In this document: in pieces, positions 7,603 to 14,473 of the stretch | Layout: the number at the start of each line of letters is the position of its first letter | Numbering within the stretch: the stretch's first letter is position 1 | Source of the DNA: a virus | Direction: 5' to 3' (one strand) | Virus record (IMG/VR): IMGVR_UViG_3300027742_000395 | Coordinates: 1-35,096 of that record | DNA length: 35,096 bases | Made by a program: the position numbers and the translations under genes | Notes under the pieces: generated by a model | What the model was told of the DNA's origin: nothing | Database searches by the model: none | The model's input: only the letters and a program-made list of their open reading frames with translations

Positions 7603-7638
7603 CTTGTTTCTCCGTTGGGGTTTCTTTCTATTACGTCA

Positions 7639-7679
7639 GTAGTTAGTGTGTGTAAATATTTTTAAAACATAGGTGTTAT
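7639..7679 (-). promoter_or_regulatory. Shared early promoter/operator element, copy 3
   Basis: GTAGTTAGT with TTTTAAAACATAGGTGTTAT starting exactly 21 bp further on. The AACATAGGTGTTAT core is identical to copy 1. It precedes the RHH gene and may also drive the helicase operon. Confidence 0.6.
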
Positions 7680-7696
7680 CGGTAATATTTTAAAAA

Positions 7697-8095
7697 CTAT
7701 GGTTCTAAAGCTTTCAATTCATCAATCTCGGCTTTAGTTGAAAGTCGGTCTTTAATCAAAATATCAGTACGATCATGTATTTTTTTATCTCTATAAATTC
7801 CGTGAATCTTTATAGCAATCTCGCTAAATTCATCAGATGTTAAGTCACGTTTATCAAAGAGGGTGTAGCCGATTAATTCATAATCTCTAGTCTTATCTAG
7901 TAGGGACTTTATTTTACAATCCGGTTTATTGATCTTCTTAATAATCTTTTCAATTGCCTTATCAATACTGTCGCTAAAATTAGCGAGTGTATTAAGATCA
8001 GCGTCAATAGTTTTAGTGTTTGATACATAAATGTTAGAGCCATCGCTGTTTTTAAAATAAAAAATGCCATACGCTTTAATTAATTGTTCAGTCAT
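7697..8095 (-). CDS. Hypothetical protein
   Basis: 132 aa, charged and mostly helical, with an N-terminal beta segment (KAYGIFYFKNSDGSNIYVSN). No family recognised. ATG with GGAGAAAGAC directly upstream. It starts 15 nt after the stop of the SF2-like helicase, so the two are one transcription unit. Nothing in the sequence gives a function. Confidence 0.65.
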   Translation of the reverse strand: MTEQLIKAYGIFYFKNSDGSNIYVSNTKTIDADLNTLANFSDSIDKAIEKIIKKINKPDCKIKSLLDKTRDYELIGYTLFDKRDLTSDEFSEIAIKIHGIYRDKKIHDRTDILIKDRLSTKAEIDELKALEP

Positions 8096-8110
8096 TGTCT
8101 TTCTCCGTTT

Positions 8111-9649
8111 TTAAATAAATTTCTGTGTATCAAAATCAAATAGTGTAGGTTTCGTTGAACGATCCAACATTTCACGACTAGCGTTATATTCAAGTGATTC
8201 TTCAAACGAAAGGTTCTTACCACGTTTTGATTTTTTATATAAGTAGTTAACTCGATCCAGACTTTTTCTATCATTTCTTTGCATTTTCGGTACTTTATTG
8301 GTTGTTGACGATATCGAATTATAATTTTTCAGCATTATTCGTGTGGGTTCTGGTGACAGTGGGAACAGTGAATGTAAGAAATCCGCAGACTTTTTGCTAA
8401 TGCAGTATGCATAGACTGTCGGGCAAGGTGTTTTCACTGAATGTGTGCGCAGTTTAGAACGTGACACTAGCTGATAGAATGAATGTGCATTTCTATCTCT
8501 TTCAATATCGTCGTAAGTAATGCCGAAATCTTTATATTTTTTAGTTTCCTCTGGGGGTGGGTTCTGACTTATTGATGACACGACAACAGTTTCCTCAATG
8601 TACTCATTAGAACCGCTCTCGCTTATGACGTATAAACCACCAGCGCTTTCAAACATACTTCGAAATTTAGATTCTTGATTACACTTGAATATGAAACGAT
8701 TGTGATGATGAGCAACGTAGTCAGATAACGATTGCTGAATGTTTGTTTTGTCACGCTCAGTCGCAGTGTAATTATCCAATACATAGCAAATGTTTAATTT
8801 ATCAAACGTGTGCGTTATGGGTAACGTTTCATCAAACACTAATTCGATATCATTCAATTCAAGTATTTTTCTAGAAACCGTTATATCAAAGCGAGCGCTT
8901 AGTATTTCAAAGCGAGCGCATGAGCTTACAAACTCACGTGATAATACTTTCATGAACGTGATAGACGTATAAGCACTTACAGCGCTTTGTAGGCGTTCTA
9001 AAGACGCATTAGAGACGAGTAGATCATAACCAATGCTTTGTAGTGTTTGATAAAAAGTTTGTGGTGCAAATGATGAATTAGCTATGTACGTCTGATTAGT
9101 TTGAACTTTAGAATTTAATGTGAACTGTTTAGCGCTAGCACGTGACTTAATAAACGCTTTAGCGTTAGCATCATCTTTTACGGATATACGCTGTAACTCT
9201 TTATTATTAGTATCGACAAAATCGAGTGTTGAGAATGTACCAAGCGATTCATAATAATAAGCATTTGTTGTAATCATGTAAGAAAAATTTATTAATTCAT
9301 CAATCACAACGTGATAATGCTTAAAGTTATCTAACAAAGTTCGATCATGATTATTCATAATCGTCTGTAACGTTGAATGTGAGCATACAATAATATGTTT
9401 TTTATCACGTATAGCAGTTAACGTTGATTTGATTGCGCTATCTGTAGTGTGTTGATGTATGTTTTCTACATGAAATCCGCGTTCTTGAAGTTTCAGTGTT
9501 GTAGCGTTTTGAACGGCATTTGTGGGTGCTGCATAGATGTAATTGTGTTCATGTGAAACTTTGTCGATGAAGTGGTCTGTTTTACCGGCACCGGTTATCG
9601 AATGGTTTACATAAATTTTGGCGGGTGTTTGGATGGGTGTTTGATGCAT
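8111..9649 (-). CDS. DEAD/SF2-like helicase or ATPase
   Basis: 512 aa from the ATG at 9649, which has AGAAGAGG 7 nt upstream; a TTG 18 codons further up is open but has no such site. The N-terminus has Walker A SITGAGKT (about 17-24), the motif-Ia-like IYAAPTNAV, and Walker B VVIDELINF with D117/E118, as in superfamily 2. A C-terminal HSFYQLVSRSKLR resembles motif VI (Q-x-x-x-R-x-x-R), although the intervening second domain is divergent. It may act in origin melting or recombination beside the DnaB-like helicase and the adjacent iteron region. The family call is moderate and the exact role is unknown. Confidence 0.75.
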   Translation of the reverse strand: MHQTPIQTPAKIYVNHSITGAGKTDHFIDKVSHEHNYIYAAPTNAVQNATTLKLQERGFHVENIHQHTTDSAIKSTLTAIRDKKHIIVCSHSTLQTIMNNHDRTLLDNFKHYHVVIDELINFSYMITTNAYYYESLGTFSTLDFVDTNNKELQRISVKDDANAKAFIKSRASAKQFTLNSKVQTNQTYIANSSFAPQTFYQTLQSIGYDLLVSNASLERLQSAVSAYTSITFMKVLSREFVSSCARFEILSARFDITVSRKILELNDIELVFDETLPITHTFDKLNICYVLDNYTATERDKTNIQQSLSDYVAHHHNRFIFKCNQESKFRSMFESAGGLYVISESGSNEYIEETVVVSSISQNPPPEETKKYKDFGITYDDIERDRNAHSFYQLVSRSKLRTHSVKTPCPTVYAYCISKKSADFLHSLFPLSPEPTRIMLKNYNSISSTTNKVPKMQRNDRKSLDRVNYLYKKSKRGKNLSFEESLEYNASREMLDRSTKPTLFDFDTQKFI

Positions 9650-9709
9650 TTGTAACCTCTTCTGAGATAGTTTATAAATTTTGAATGTTATTCTTAATAA
9701 CAATTATAT

Positions 9710-9746
9710 TTAGCAGTGTTAATAATTAATTAAAACCATAGTTATA
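9710..9746 (-). promoter_or_regulatory. Degenerate fourth copy of the early element
   Basis: TTAGC followed at 18 bp by AAAACCATAGTTAT resembles the TTAGC/AAAACATAGG arrangement of the three better copies, with one extra base in the spacer. It lies about 60 nt upstream of the SF2-like helicase start. Confidence 0.3.
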
Positions 9747-9758
9747 AATTTATGGCTT

Positions 9759-9824
9759 AAAAGCTAAGTGGTAAATCTATCTTCTCACTGATTGCAAATC
9801 CGTCAATCATATTTCAAAGCTTTT
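9759..9824 (+). other. Degenerate tRNA-Cys(GCA)-like segment
   Basis: GATTGCAAATCCGTC (9790-9804) matches, from memory, the anticodon arm of bacterial tRNA-Cys. Upstream AAGTGGTAA looks like a D-loop, and AAAAGCT/AGCTTTT could be a 7-bp acceptor pair. The T arm is not recoverable and the length (66 nt) is short, so a functional tRNA is unlikely. Confidence 0.2.
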
Positions 9825-9830
9825 TTTAAT

Positions 9831-9894
9831 AATGTTTTAAATTGATAATGTTTTAAATTGATAATGTTTTAAATTGATAATTTTTTAAATTGAT
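9831..9894. repeat. Four tandem 16-bp iterons
   Basis: AATGTTTTAAATTGAT is repeated three times without gaps (9831-9878), and a fourth copy with one change (AATTTTTTAAATTGAT) fills 9879-9894. AT-rich tandem iterons next to helicase genes are typical of phage replication origins. Confidence 0.75.
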
Positions 9895-10024
9895 GAACTG
9901 AAAATGTGAGTATATTTTTACTACTGGAAATGTGTATTATAAGATTACAACCAAGTTGTAAACATTTAATACTTTATTATAAAAACAAAAAGAAGTTGTA
10001 ATAATTAATTAAAAACACAAAAGC

Positions 10025-10165
10025 AAGTAATACATGTATGTACGAGCAAGTTAATTTTATTTCTCTTTCTCTTATGTCATCCCCCCAAAGGGATGACTGA
10101 TCAAGAGAAAGTAATTAGAAATGAAATGAATACGTAGCTCAAATACATACATGAGAATATTACTT
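10025..10165. repeat. 141-nt nested inverted repeat
   Basis: Five pairs of arms nest in order: AAGTAATA/TATTACTT (10025-10032 with 10158-10165), CATGTATGTA/TACATACATG (10033-10042 with 10144-10153), GAGC/GCTC, ATTTCT and CTTTCTCTT with AAGAGAAAG and AGAAAT (10059-10073 with 10103-10122), and an apical GTCATCCC/GGGATGAC (10076-10083 with 10090-10097). Small bulges separate them. It could be a structured RNA or a cruciform. Confidence 0.7.
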
Positions 10166-10190
10166 GTAAGAACTATCAAAGTAACTATGA

Positions 10191-10223
10191 GCATTTGTCT
10201 GTATGACTAATACAGACAAATGC
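10191..10223. repeat. Perfect 13-bp hairpin without a T-run
   Basis: GCATTTGTCTGTA pairs with TACAGACAAATGC around a 7-nt loop. It is followed by GAATATAA rather than a run of T, so it is not a standard terminator. Confidence 0.7.
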
Positions 10224-10263
10224 GAATATAATTAAATCAGCCCGCGTTTTTGATGTATGGACA

Positions 10264-10444
10264 TAATTATTATAGTTCTTATTACATGTACATAGACTTA
10301 GAAGTAAATTAGAACCTTCAAAATTTAATGTTATTACTACATGAAATCCTTCAACTCCTTTGTAATTATTATAGTTCTTATTACATGTACATAGACTTAG
10401 AAGTAAATTAGAACCTTCAAAATTTAATGTTATTACTACATGAA
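10264..10444. repeat. 82-bp perfect direct repeat, two copies
   Basis: Bases 10264-10345 and 10363-10444 are identical over 82 bp with a 99-bp period. Neither copy encodes a protein. Perfect identity implies recent duplication or selection. Confidence 0.9.
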
Positions 10445-10509
10445 CTCCTACATGAACTACATGAATTACATCAATTAAGACATATGCGACACATTAGAAA
10501 CATTAAATG

Positions 10510-10517
10510 TATAAATA
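10510..10517 (+). promoter_or_regulatory. T4-late-like promoter box upstream of lysis genes
   Basis: Exact TATAAATA preceded by G, 111 nt before the holin-like gene. Confidence 0.5.
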
Positions 10518-10628
10518 TAACTGAATAGAAACAACAACGAATTAAGTCACAGCACATAACACCAACAAAATAAAGGTTTTCACGTGTAACGACACATAAT
10601 AATAATAATAATAATAAGAAGAACAAAA

Positions 10629-11081
10629 ATGATTATCTTTGAATTTTTTGCTGTATTAGGTATTAGTAAGTCATACGCAATAGCAGCTTTCGTCGCATCA
10701 CTTGTGCGCATCTTGATCTTAGCCCGACAGCCCAGCCCGACAGTTTTCGAGATAGGACGACAATCGTTGTTAACGATGATTCTCGTGGGATCATCAGAAC
10801 CCATTGCATTATTGATAGGTATAGACCCGACATATGCGACGCTCGCGGGTGTAGCAGTAGCTCTCCACGGCACGAACGATGTGGTGGAATACATAAAATC
10901 TATAATCAAAGTTTTATTACCCGAAAAATTGAAAGACGCAGTTGAACGAGTTGAAGCGGAGAAAAAGCTAAAAGATGCAGAACATACAAATGCAGAACAA
11001 ATAAAGCGTATTGAAGATAAGAAACAAGATGAATTGAAAGAAGAGATAGAAACAACGGTTGACAACGAGATGAAAAATTAA
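10629..11081 (+). CDS. Holin-like membrane protein
   Basis: 150 aa. Three hydrophobic segments are visible: about 13-32 (SYAIAAFVASLVRILIL), 47-65 (LLTMILVGSSEPIALLIGI) and 68-92 (TYATLAGVAVALHGTNDVVEYI). A long, strongly charged C-terminal helix follows (about 97-150), a common holin tail. It is followed in TAATG overlap by a spanin-like gene, with the lysozyme downstream, so a holin role fits: it would form inner-membrane holes that release the signal-less endolysin. ATG start after an AAGAAG sequence. No sequence family is confidently identified beyond topology. Confidence 0.7.
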   Translation: MIIFEFFAVLGISKSYAIAAFVASLVRILILARQPSPTVFEIGRQSLLTMILVGSSEPIALLIGIDPTYATLAGVAVALHGTNDVVEYIKSIIKVLLPEKLKDAVERVEAEKKLKDAEHTNAEQIKRIEDKKQDELKEEIETTVDNEMKN

Positions 11082-11503
11082 TGATCAGTTTAATAATGAA
11101 AGGCTTTACAATTATCAAATCCGGTTTAAAATCATATAAAGTGCTAAGCGTAGTGTTAATACTTTCGATCGTTCTAGTACAAGAAATTCGCATTAACAAT
11201 TTTAGAAACGATATTCAGCAACAGAAACAAGAATTTTTGGAATATAAGAGTGAACAGCAGCAACGCATTATTGAACAGACGAACAAAGACTTTCAAGAAT
11301 TCATTGATTTAACGAATGAGCAACGCGAAACAAGTTCTAGCATTCGAGAAAGTATAAATATAATCAATGGAACAGCAGCAGCACGACGTAAAGAAATCAT
11401 GACGATGTTCGATGATGTATCAGAAGATGATGTTGATGCATTGGAGGAAATTGCTAATCGTGAGACACAACGAATGAAAGAGCTATTTTTGAAAACAGAA
11501 TAA
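11081..11503 (+). CDS. Spanin-like (Rz-type) inner membrane protein
   Basis: 140 aa. A single N-terminal membrane segment (about 20-37, YKVLSVVLILSIVLVQEI) is followed by a long coiled coil rich in E, Q and K (about 40-140), which is the i-spanin layout. It overlaps the holin-like stop codon by one base. I-spanins connect inner and outer membrane in the last step of lysis with an o-spanin lipoprotein, but no lipobox-bearing frame was found overlapping or following it. An internal ATG (codon 6) is also possible. Confidence 0.65.
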   Translation: MISLIMKGFTIIKSGLKSYKVLSVVLILSIVLVQEIRINNFRNDIQQQKQEFLEYKSEQQQRIIEQTNKDFQEFIDLTNEQRETSSSIRESINIINGTAAARRKEIMTMFDDVSEDDVDALEEIANRETQRMKELFLKTE

Positions 11504-11527
11504 AGAGTTATATAAAAGTTAGTCATG

Positions 11528-11589
11528 CGTGGGATTGGTTACCCCACGTTCTCCGAAAAGAAAAGCCCGCCTTGTGCGGGTATTCTTTT
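11528..11589 (+). terminator. Hairpins after the lysis pair; weak terminator
   Basis: CGTGGG/CCCACG (11528-11548) is followed by CCCGC-CTTGT-GCGGG (11566-11580) within AAAAG...CTTTT context. The second hairpin with TATTCTTTT resembles a rho-independent terminator with an imperfect T tract. Confidence 0.6.
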
Positions 11590-11754
11590 GATTATAATTT
11601 ATTAAATGACAATAGTTCTTATCTTTTGTATCTCTATAAAGCCCTCTGAGCGCTTTAAAAAGAAAAGGAATAGTAAGGGTAGGGTAAGCGCATAAACCGC
11701 TTATATCGAATATTTGAGGTGTTCTCATCGATTAACACCAGGTATCACAATAAA

Positions 11755-11762
11755 TATAAATA
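11755..11762 (+). promoter_or_regulatory. T4-late-like promoter box
   Basis: Exact TATAAATA, 35 nt before the start codon of the 63-aa gene. Confidence 0.5.
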
Positions 11763-11797
11763 TAACGAGCAATAAAATAACAAAAGGAAAACGAAAA

Positions 11798-11989
11798 ATG
11801 AATGACACGCAGATAGAACGATTGATAGAAGCGCTACTCGATCAGACCAGGGCAATAGATCGGTTAGTTTTTTTGATCGATTCTCAAAACGCAATGCTTA
11901 TGAATAAAGAGCAACATAAAGAAGAAGAAGATGATGAAATAGAAATTAAATTAATGAACGGTGAGGTAATAAAAACAAAAAAATACTGA
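11798..11989 (+). CDS. Small hypothetical protein
   Basis: 63 aa, starting at an ATG with AAAAGGAAAACG upstream. A helical N-terminal half (IERLIEALLDQTRAIDRLVFLID) is followed by an acidic run (EEEDDEIEIKL). It lies between the lysis pair and the lysozyme, and no family is recognised. A longer upstream extension of the frame has no ribosome binding site. Confidence 0.6.
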   Translation: MNDTQIERLIEALLDQTRAIDRLVFLIDSQNAMLMNKEQHKEEEDDEIEIKLMNGEVIKTKKY

Positions 11990-11998
11990 TTCAATTTC

Positions 11999-12006
11999 CC
12001 TAAATA
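11999..12006 (+). promoter_or_regulatory. Variant late-promoter box CCTAAATA
   Basis: Differs from TATAAATA at the first two bases but keeps TAAATAC, 28 nt before the lysozyme start, the same spacing as exact boxes. Confidence 0.3.
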
Positions 12007-12034
12007 CTTACATCTAAACAACAGGTGTAAGTAT

Positions 12035-12520
12035 ATGATGAATGAAATTAGTTTTACAAGAAAGCTAGATGAAGATGGAATATCACACATTAAACAATTC
12101 GAGGGCTTTAGAACTCACGCTTATAAAGACAGTGCAGGAATTTGGACAGTAGGTTATGGCTCAACACGAATTCACGGTAGAGCAGTACAAGCAAATGATG
12201 TAGTTACAGAACATCAAGCACTTAATCAAATGCATCTTGATCTTGAATCATTTGAACGAACTGTTAATGAATCAGTGAAAGTCTATCTAACACAATCACA
12301 GTACAACGCTTTAGTATCGTTCACATATAACGTGGGATCACACGCTTTCAAAACGTCAACGCTATTAAAGAAACTGAATCAATCTGATTATCACGGTTGC
12401 GCCCAGCAATTTATGATGTGGATATTTGCAGGTGGTAAACCAATCGAGGGGCTAGTAACTCGACGCAGATTAGAACAGAAACTGTTTGTAAAAGATTTAA
12501 GTAATAATGAGCATTACTAA
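12035..12520 (+). CDS. Endolysin, T4-type lysozyme (GH24)
   Basis: 161 aa, the typical length. The catalytic triad of T4 lysozyme is spaced exactly: E23 (KQFEGFR), D32 and T38 (AYKDSAGIWTVGYGST), matching E11-D20-T26. Further family features are the QYNALVSFTYNVG and the C-terminal GLVTRRRLEQKLF. It hydrolyses the glycan of peptidoglycan. There is no signal peptide or membrane anchor, so it needs the holin-like protein for release. Two adjacent ATGs (12035, 12038) are possible starts; AGGTG lies upstream. Confidence 0.95.
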   Translation: MMNEISFTRKLDEDGISHIKQFEGFRTHAYKDSAGIWTVGYGSTRIHGRAVQANDVVTEHQALNQMHLDLESFERTVNESVKVYLTQSQYNALVSFTYNVGSHAFKTSTLLKKLNQSDYHGCAQQFMMWIFAGGKPIEGLVTRRRLEQKLFVKDLSNNEHY

Positions 12521-12538
12521 TAGTGTTGATTGAAATTC

Positions 12539-12546
12539 ACTAAATA
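12539..12546 (+). promoter_or_regulatory. Variant late-promoter box ACTAAATA
   Basis: CACTAAATACC just before the first HNH gene. It keeps the TAAATAC core; another CACTAAATAC is at 23553. Confidence 0.3.
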
Positions 12547-12551
12547 CCATC

Positions 12552-12902
12552 ATGAAAACAAATAATAATAAATCAATGAGTAACAGCACGGCTAGAGAAA
12601 GATACGGTAAGTTATATAACTGCACCCGCTGGCGTAAGCTTAGACTACAACAATTGAATAAGGAACCGCTGTGTGCGTACTGTCTCAAGTTTGATAATCG
12701 TTACACTCAAGCAACTGTAGTTGATCACGTGACGAAACATGAAGGATCAGAGGAGCTATTTTATTCTGCATCGAATCTTCAAAGTTTATGTGAATTTCAT
12801 CATAACTCATACAAGCAACGCTTAGAGAAACGCAACGTCCAAGCAATAGGATGTGATGAGGATGGTAACCCATTAGATTCGAATCATTCATACTATCGAT
12901 AG
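12552..12902 (+). CDS. HNH endonuclease
   Basis: 116 aa. The treble-clef zinc-finger HNH core is visible: CAYC (about 41-44), VVDHVTKHEGS with the DH pair, SASNLQSLCEFHHNSYKQ with the C-terminal C/HH residues. Small HNH proteins next to terminases assist cohesive-end cleavage in HK97-like phages. The first ATG is only 5 nt after a late-promoter-like box; the internal ATG at codon 9 (12576) would give a 29-nt spacing like other units, so it may be the true start. Neither has a clear ribosome binding site. Confidence 0.85.
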   Translation: MKTNNNKSMSNSTARERYGKLYNCTRWRKLRLQQLNKEPLCAYCLKFDNRYTQATVVDHVTKHEGSEELFYSASNLQSLCEFHHNSYKQRLEKRNVQAIGCDEDGNPLDSNHSYYR

Positions 12903-12911
12903 ATTTAAAAG

Positions 12912-12919
12912 TATAAATA
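12912..12919 (+). promoter_or_regulatory. T4-late-like promoter box
   Basis: TTTAAAAG followed by exact TATAAATA, 28 nt before the 66-aa gene. Confidence 0.5.
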
Positions 12920-12947
12920 AGTTTGTATAGAAAAAGGACAGACACAA

Positions 12948-13148
12948 ATGGATTTGATAGCAATGCACATTGATAGTACAGCAACTATGAAATCATTCTG
13001 TAATGAGACGTTTGAAGATATAGATGTTGCAGCTATCAAGATTACTTACGTGTATGACGATCATTCTATATCAGAACAATTGATTGAATGTAGTGATGTT
13101 TTGTTTACGGAACAGTTCGCAAGTTTTGCTATAAAACAAACATTATGA
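12948..13148 (+). CDS. Small hypothetical protein
   Basis: 66 aa, acidic, with an ATG preceded by AAAAAGGACAG and a TATAAATA box. It lies between two HNH genes. No family recognised. Confidence 0.55.
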   Translation: MDLIAMHIDSTATMKSFCNETFEDIDVAAIKITYVYDDHSISEQLIECSDVLFTEQFASFAIKQTL

Positions 13149-13195
13149 TTATTAAGAGTATAAAACAATGTTGACTAAACAGCGTTCCATGTTCT

Positions 13196-13203
13196 CCTAA
13201 ATA
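13196..13203 (+). promoter_or_regulatory. Variant late-promoter box CCTAAATA
   Basis: TCTCCTAAATATTAG, 19 nt before the second HNH gene; a TATAAAAC lies slightly further up at about 13160. Confidence 0.25.
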
Positions 13204-13222
13204 TTAGCAATAGGAGAATGTA

Positions 13223-13774
13223 ATGATTAAGATAATAACTAGAAAGCAAGCGCGATTAAATAAATTAACTACGTACTATACGGGCAAGCCCTGTCGTAAA
13301 GGTCATTATGATGAACGCGACACTTTGACATCTAAATGTGTAGAATGTGTTAAACGACATAAAGCGTATAAAGATAAAAAGCGTAAGAATATTACCCCGA
13401 ATAATTATCTAGATATCCGTATCATACCGAATTTAATGTTAAGAGATAAAGGATATCCGTTAGAAATATTATACACAAAGAACGACTTATTAAATCATTT
13501 AGAAAAACATTTTCTCGATGATATGACTTTTGAAAACTATGGTAAGTTGTGGAGTATAGATCATTTTATACCCATAGATTATTTTTATGAAAATGAAATT
13601 GATGATATTAATATTATTAATTCTTTAGGGAATCTATTTCCGTTATATTGTAATGATAATACAGTCAAAAGAAATAATGATTGGGATACATTCAAAGAAC
13701 AATATCCTGAGCGCGCCGCAAAATATTGGTGGGCTGATGATATATCAGCTATTCATAAGAATGAATTGTTTTAA
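13223..13774 (+). CDS. HNH-family homing-type endonuclease
   Basis: 183 aa. The N-terminus has a zinc-finger-like segment common in phage HNH nucleases (YYTGKPCRKGHYDERDT followed by KCVECVKRHKAYK, about 18-47). The C-terminal half has the HNH signature: WSIDHFIPIDYF (the DH pair) and INSLGNLFPLYCNDNTVKRNN (N-LGNLFPL-N-K). ATG with TAGGAGAATG upstream. Free-standing nucleases of this kind spread between phages, or may assist packaging. It is AT-rich relative to the terminase genes and sits directly before the candidate cos region. Confidence 0.85.
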   Translation: MIKIITRKQARLNKLTTYYTGKPCRKGHYDERDTLTSKCVECVKRHKAYKDKKRKNITPNNYLDIRIIPNLMLRDKGYPLEILYTKNDLLNHLEKHFLDDMTFENYGKLWSIDHFIPIDYFYENEIDDINIINSLGNLFPLYCNDNTVKRNNDWDTFKEQYPERAAKYWWADDISAIHKNELF

Positions 13775-13810
13775 TAATAATATTAACTTATACGAGTAGC
13801 TATCTATAAA

Positions 13811-13864
13811 AAGGTGGGGGGTATCAGCAATCGCTAAACGAATCGCTAGCGAAAACCCCGATTC
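13811..13864. other. Candidate cos / terminase recognition region
   Basis: The gap between the HNH gene and small terminase holds GGTGGGGGGTATC, a direct repeat AATCGCTA (13829-13836 and 13841-13848), a 10-bp palindrome TCGCTAGCGA (13843-13852) and an ACCCC run complementary to the G run. In HK97- and lambda-like phages cos lies in this position. Assignment is by position. Confidence 0.4.
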
Positions 13865-13988
13865 CTCATTTATATAGATCAAAGCGAATTTTAAAACTAA
13901 TTTGTGCTACACAAAACGACAATAACGACACCATTATCAACAAGATAGCAACAAATAGAACATTATAAGAATAATAAAGGAATAAAGA

Positions 13989-14459
13989 ATGGCAGGACGT
14001 AGACCAAAGCCGACGGACGTTAAAAGAGGAAATGGTAACCCAGGCGGTAGACCCCTCAATGACTCAGAAATCGAATCCGCATCAATTTCAGAATTTGAAC
14101 CCCCAGCACATTTAAGCGCACGCGCTAAAGATGCATGGTTACGCATCGTTGAACACTATTCACATACAAAAGTTATTCAAATTACTGATGAAATTGCGCT
14201 TGAATCGCTGTGTGAAGTTTATGCTGACATTCGTGAATTACGTGAAGACATAGCAATAGAAGGGCGTACGTTTTCAAGCATTGATCGCCACGGCGCAACA
14301 CAAATGAAACGTAACCCAGCAGTTGCTGAGTTATCCGACGCTGATAAGAGGCTTAGATCATGGCTTATCGAATTCGGTTTAACACCCTCCAGTCGTTCAA
14401 AATTCTCTGAAAATGGTGGCAATAAAGATGACGATGATCCGTTAGACGAATTTTTATAA
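13989..14459 (+). CDS. terS: Terminase small subunit, P27 family
   Basis: 156 aa. It opens MAGRRPKPTDVKRGNGNPGGRP, the family N-terminus; then FEPPAHLSARAKDAWLRIVEHY and CEVYADIRELREDIAIEGRTF, and a conserved NPAVAELSDADKRLRSWLIEFGLTPSSRSK C-terminal segment. P27-type small terminases bind cos DNA and deliver it to the large subunit. ATG with AAAGGAA 7 nt upstream. An acidic tail (DDDDPLDEFL) ends it. It is 14 nt upstream of the large subunit. Confidence 0.95.
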   Translation: MAGRRPKPTDVKRGNGNPGGRPLNDSEIESASISEFEPPAHLSARAKDAWLRIVEHYSHTKVIQITDEIALESLCEVYADIRELREDIAIEGRTFSSIDRHGATQMKRNPAVAELSDADKRLRSWLIEFGLTPSSRSKFSENGGNKDDDDPLDEFL

Positions 14460-14473
14460 TTAGAAACAATTAA

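Larger units (their letters stand above)
9650..10628. other. Non-coding region between early and late blocks: candidate origin / structured RNA locus
   Basis: Almost 1 kb with no open frame over about 60 codons. It holds a weak early-promoter copy, a tRNA-Cys-like stretch, four 16-bp iterons, a 141-nt nested inverted repeat, a 13-bp hairpin and an 82-bp duplication. It separates the leftward replication genes from the rightward lysis genes, as an origin and control region would. Confidence 0.6.
11504..11797. other. Intergenic stretch with small hairpins
   Basis: After the terminator the stretch has TAAGCG/CGCTTA and GGTGTT/AACACC hairpins and no convincing gene. A minus-strand frame here has no ribosome binding site or recognisable product. 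Confidence 0.5.

Noticed and set aside
10264-10444. Possible CRISPR array
   Set aside because: Only two long (82 bp) units with a 17-bp spacer and no cas genes; it is a duplication.
10580-11065. 161-aa minus-strand frame opposite the holin-like gene
   Set aside because: Low-complexity serine-rich shadow of the plus-strand gene, without a ribosome binding site.
11353-11360. Exact TATAAATA inside the spanin-like gene
   Set aside because: It lies within a coding frame with no gene start after it, so it is taken as chance. It was counted in the total to avoid bias.
11081-11600. Overlapping Rz1-like o-spanin
   Set aside because: Other frames over the spanin-like gene were scanned by eye; no signal peptide with a lipobox cysteine was found.
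11519-11728. 69-aa minus-strand frame after the spanin-like gene
   Set aside because: Runs through terminator hairpins and has no start signal.
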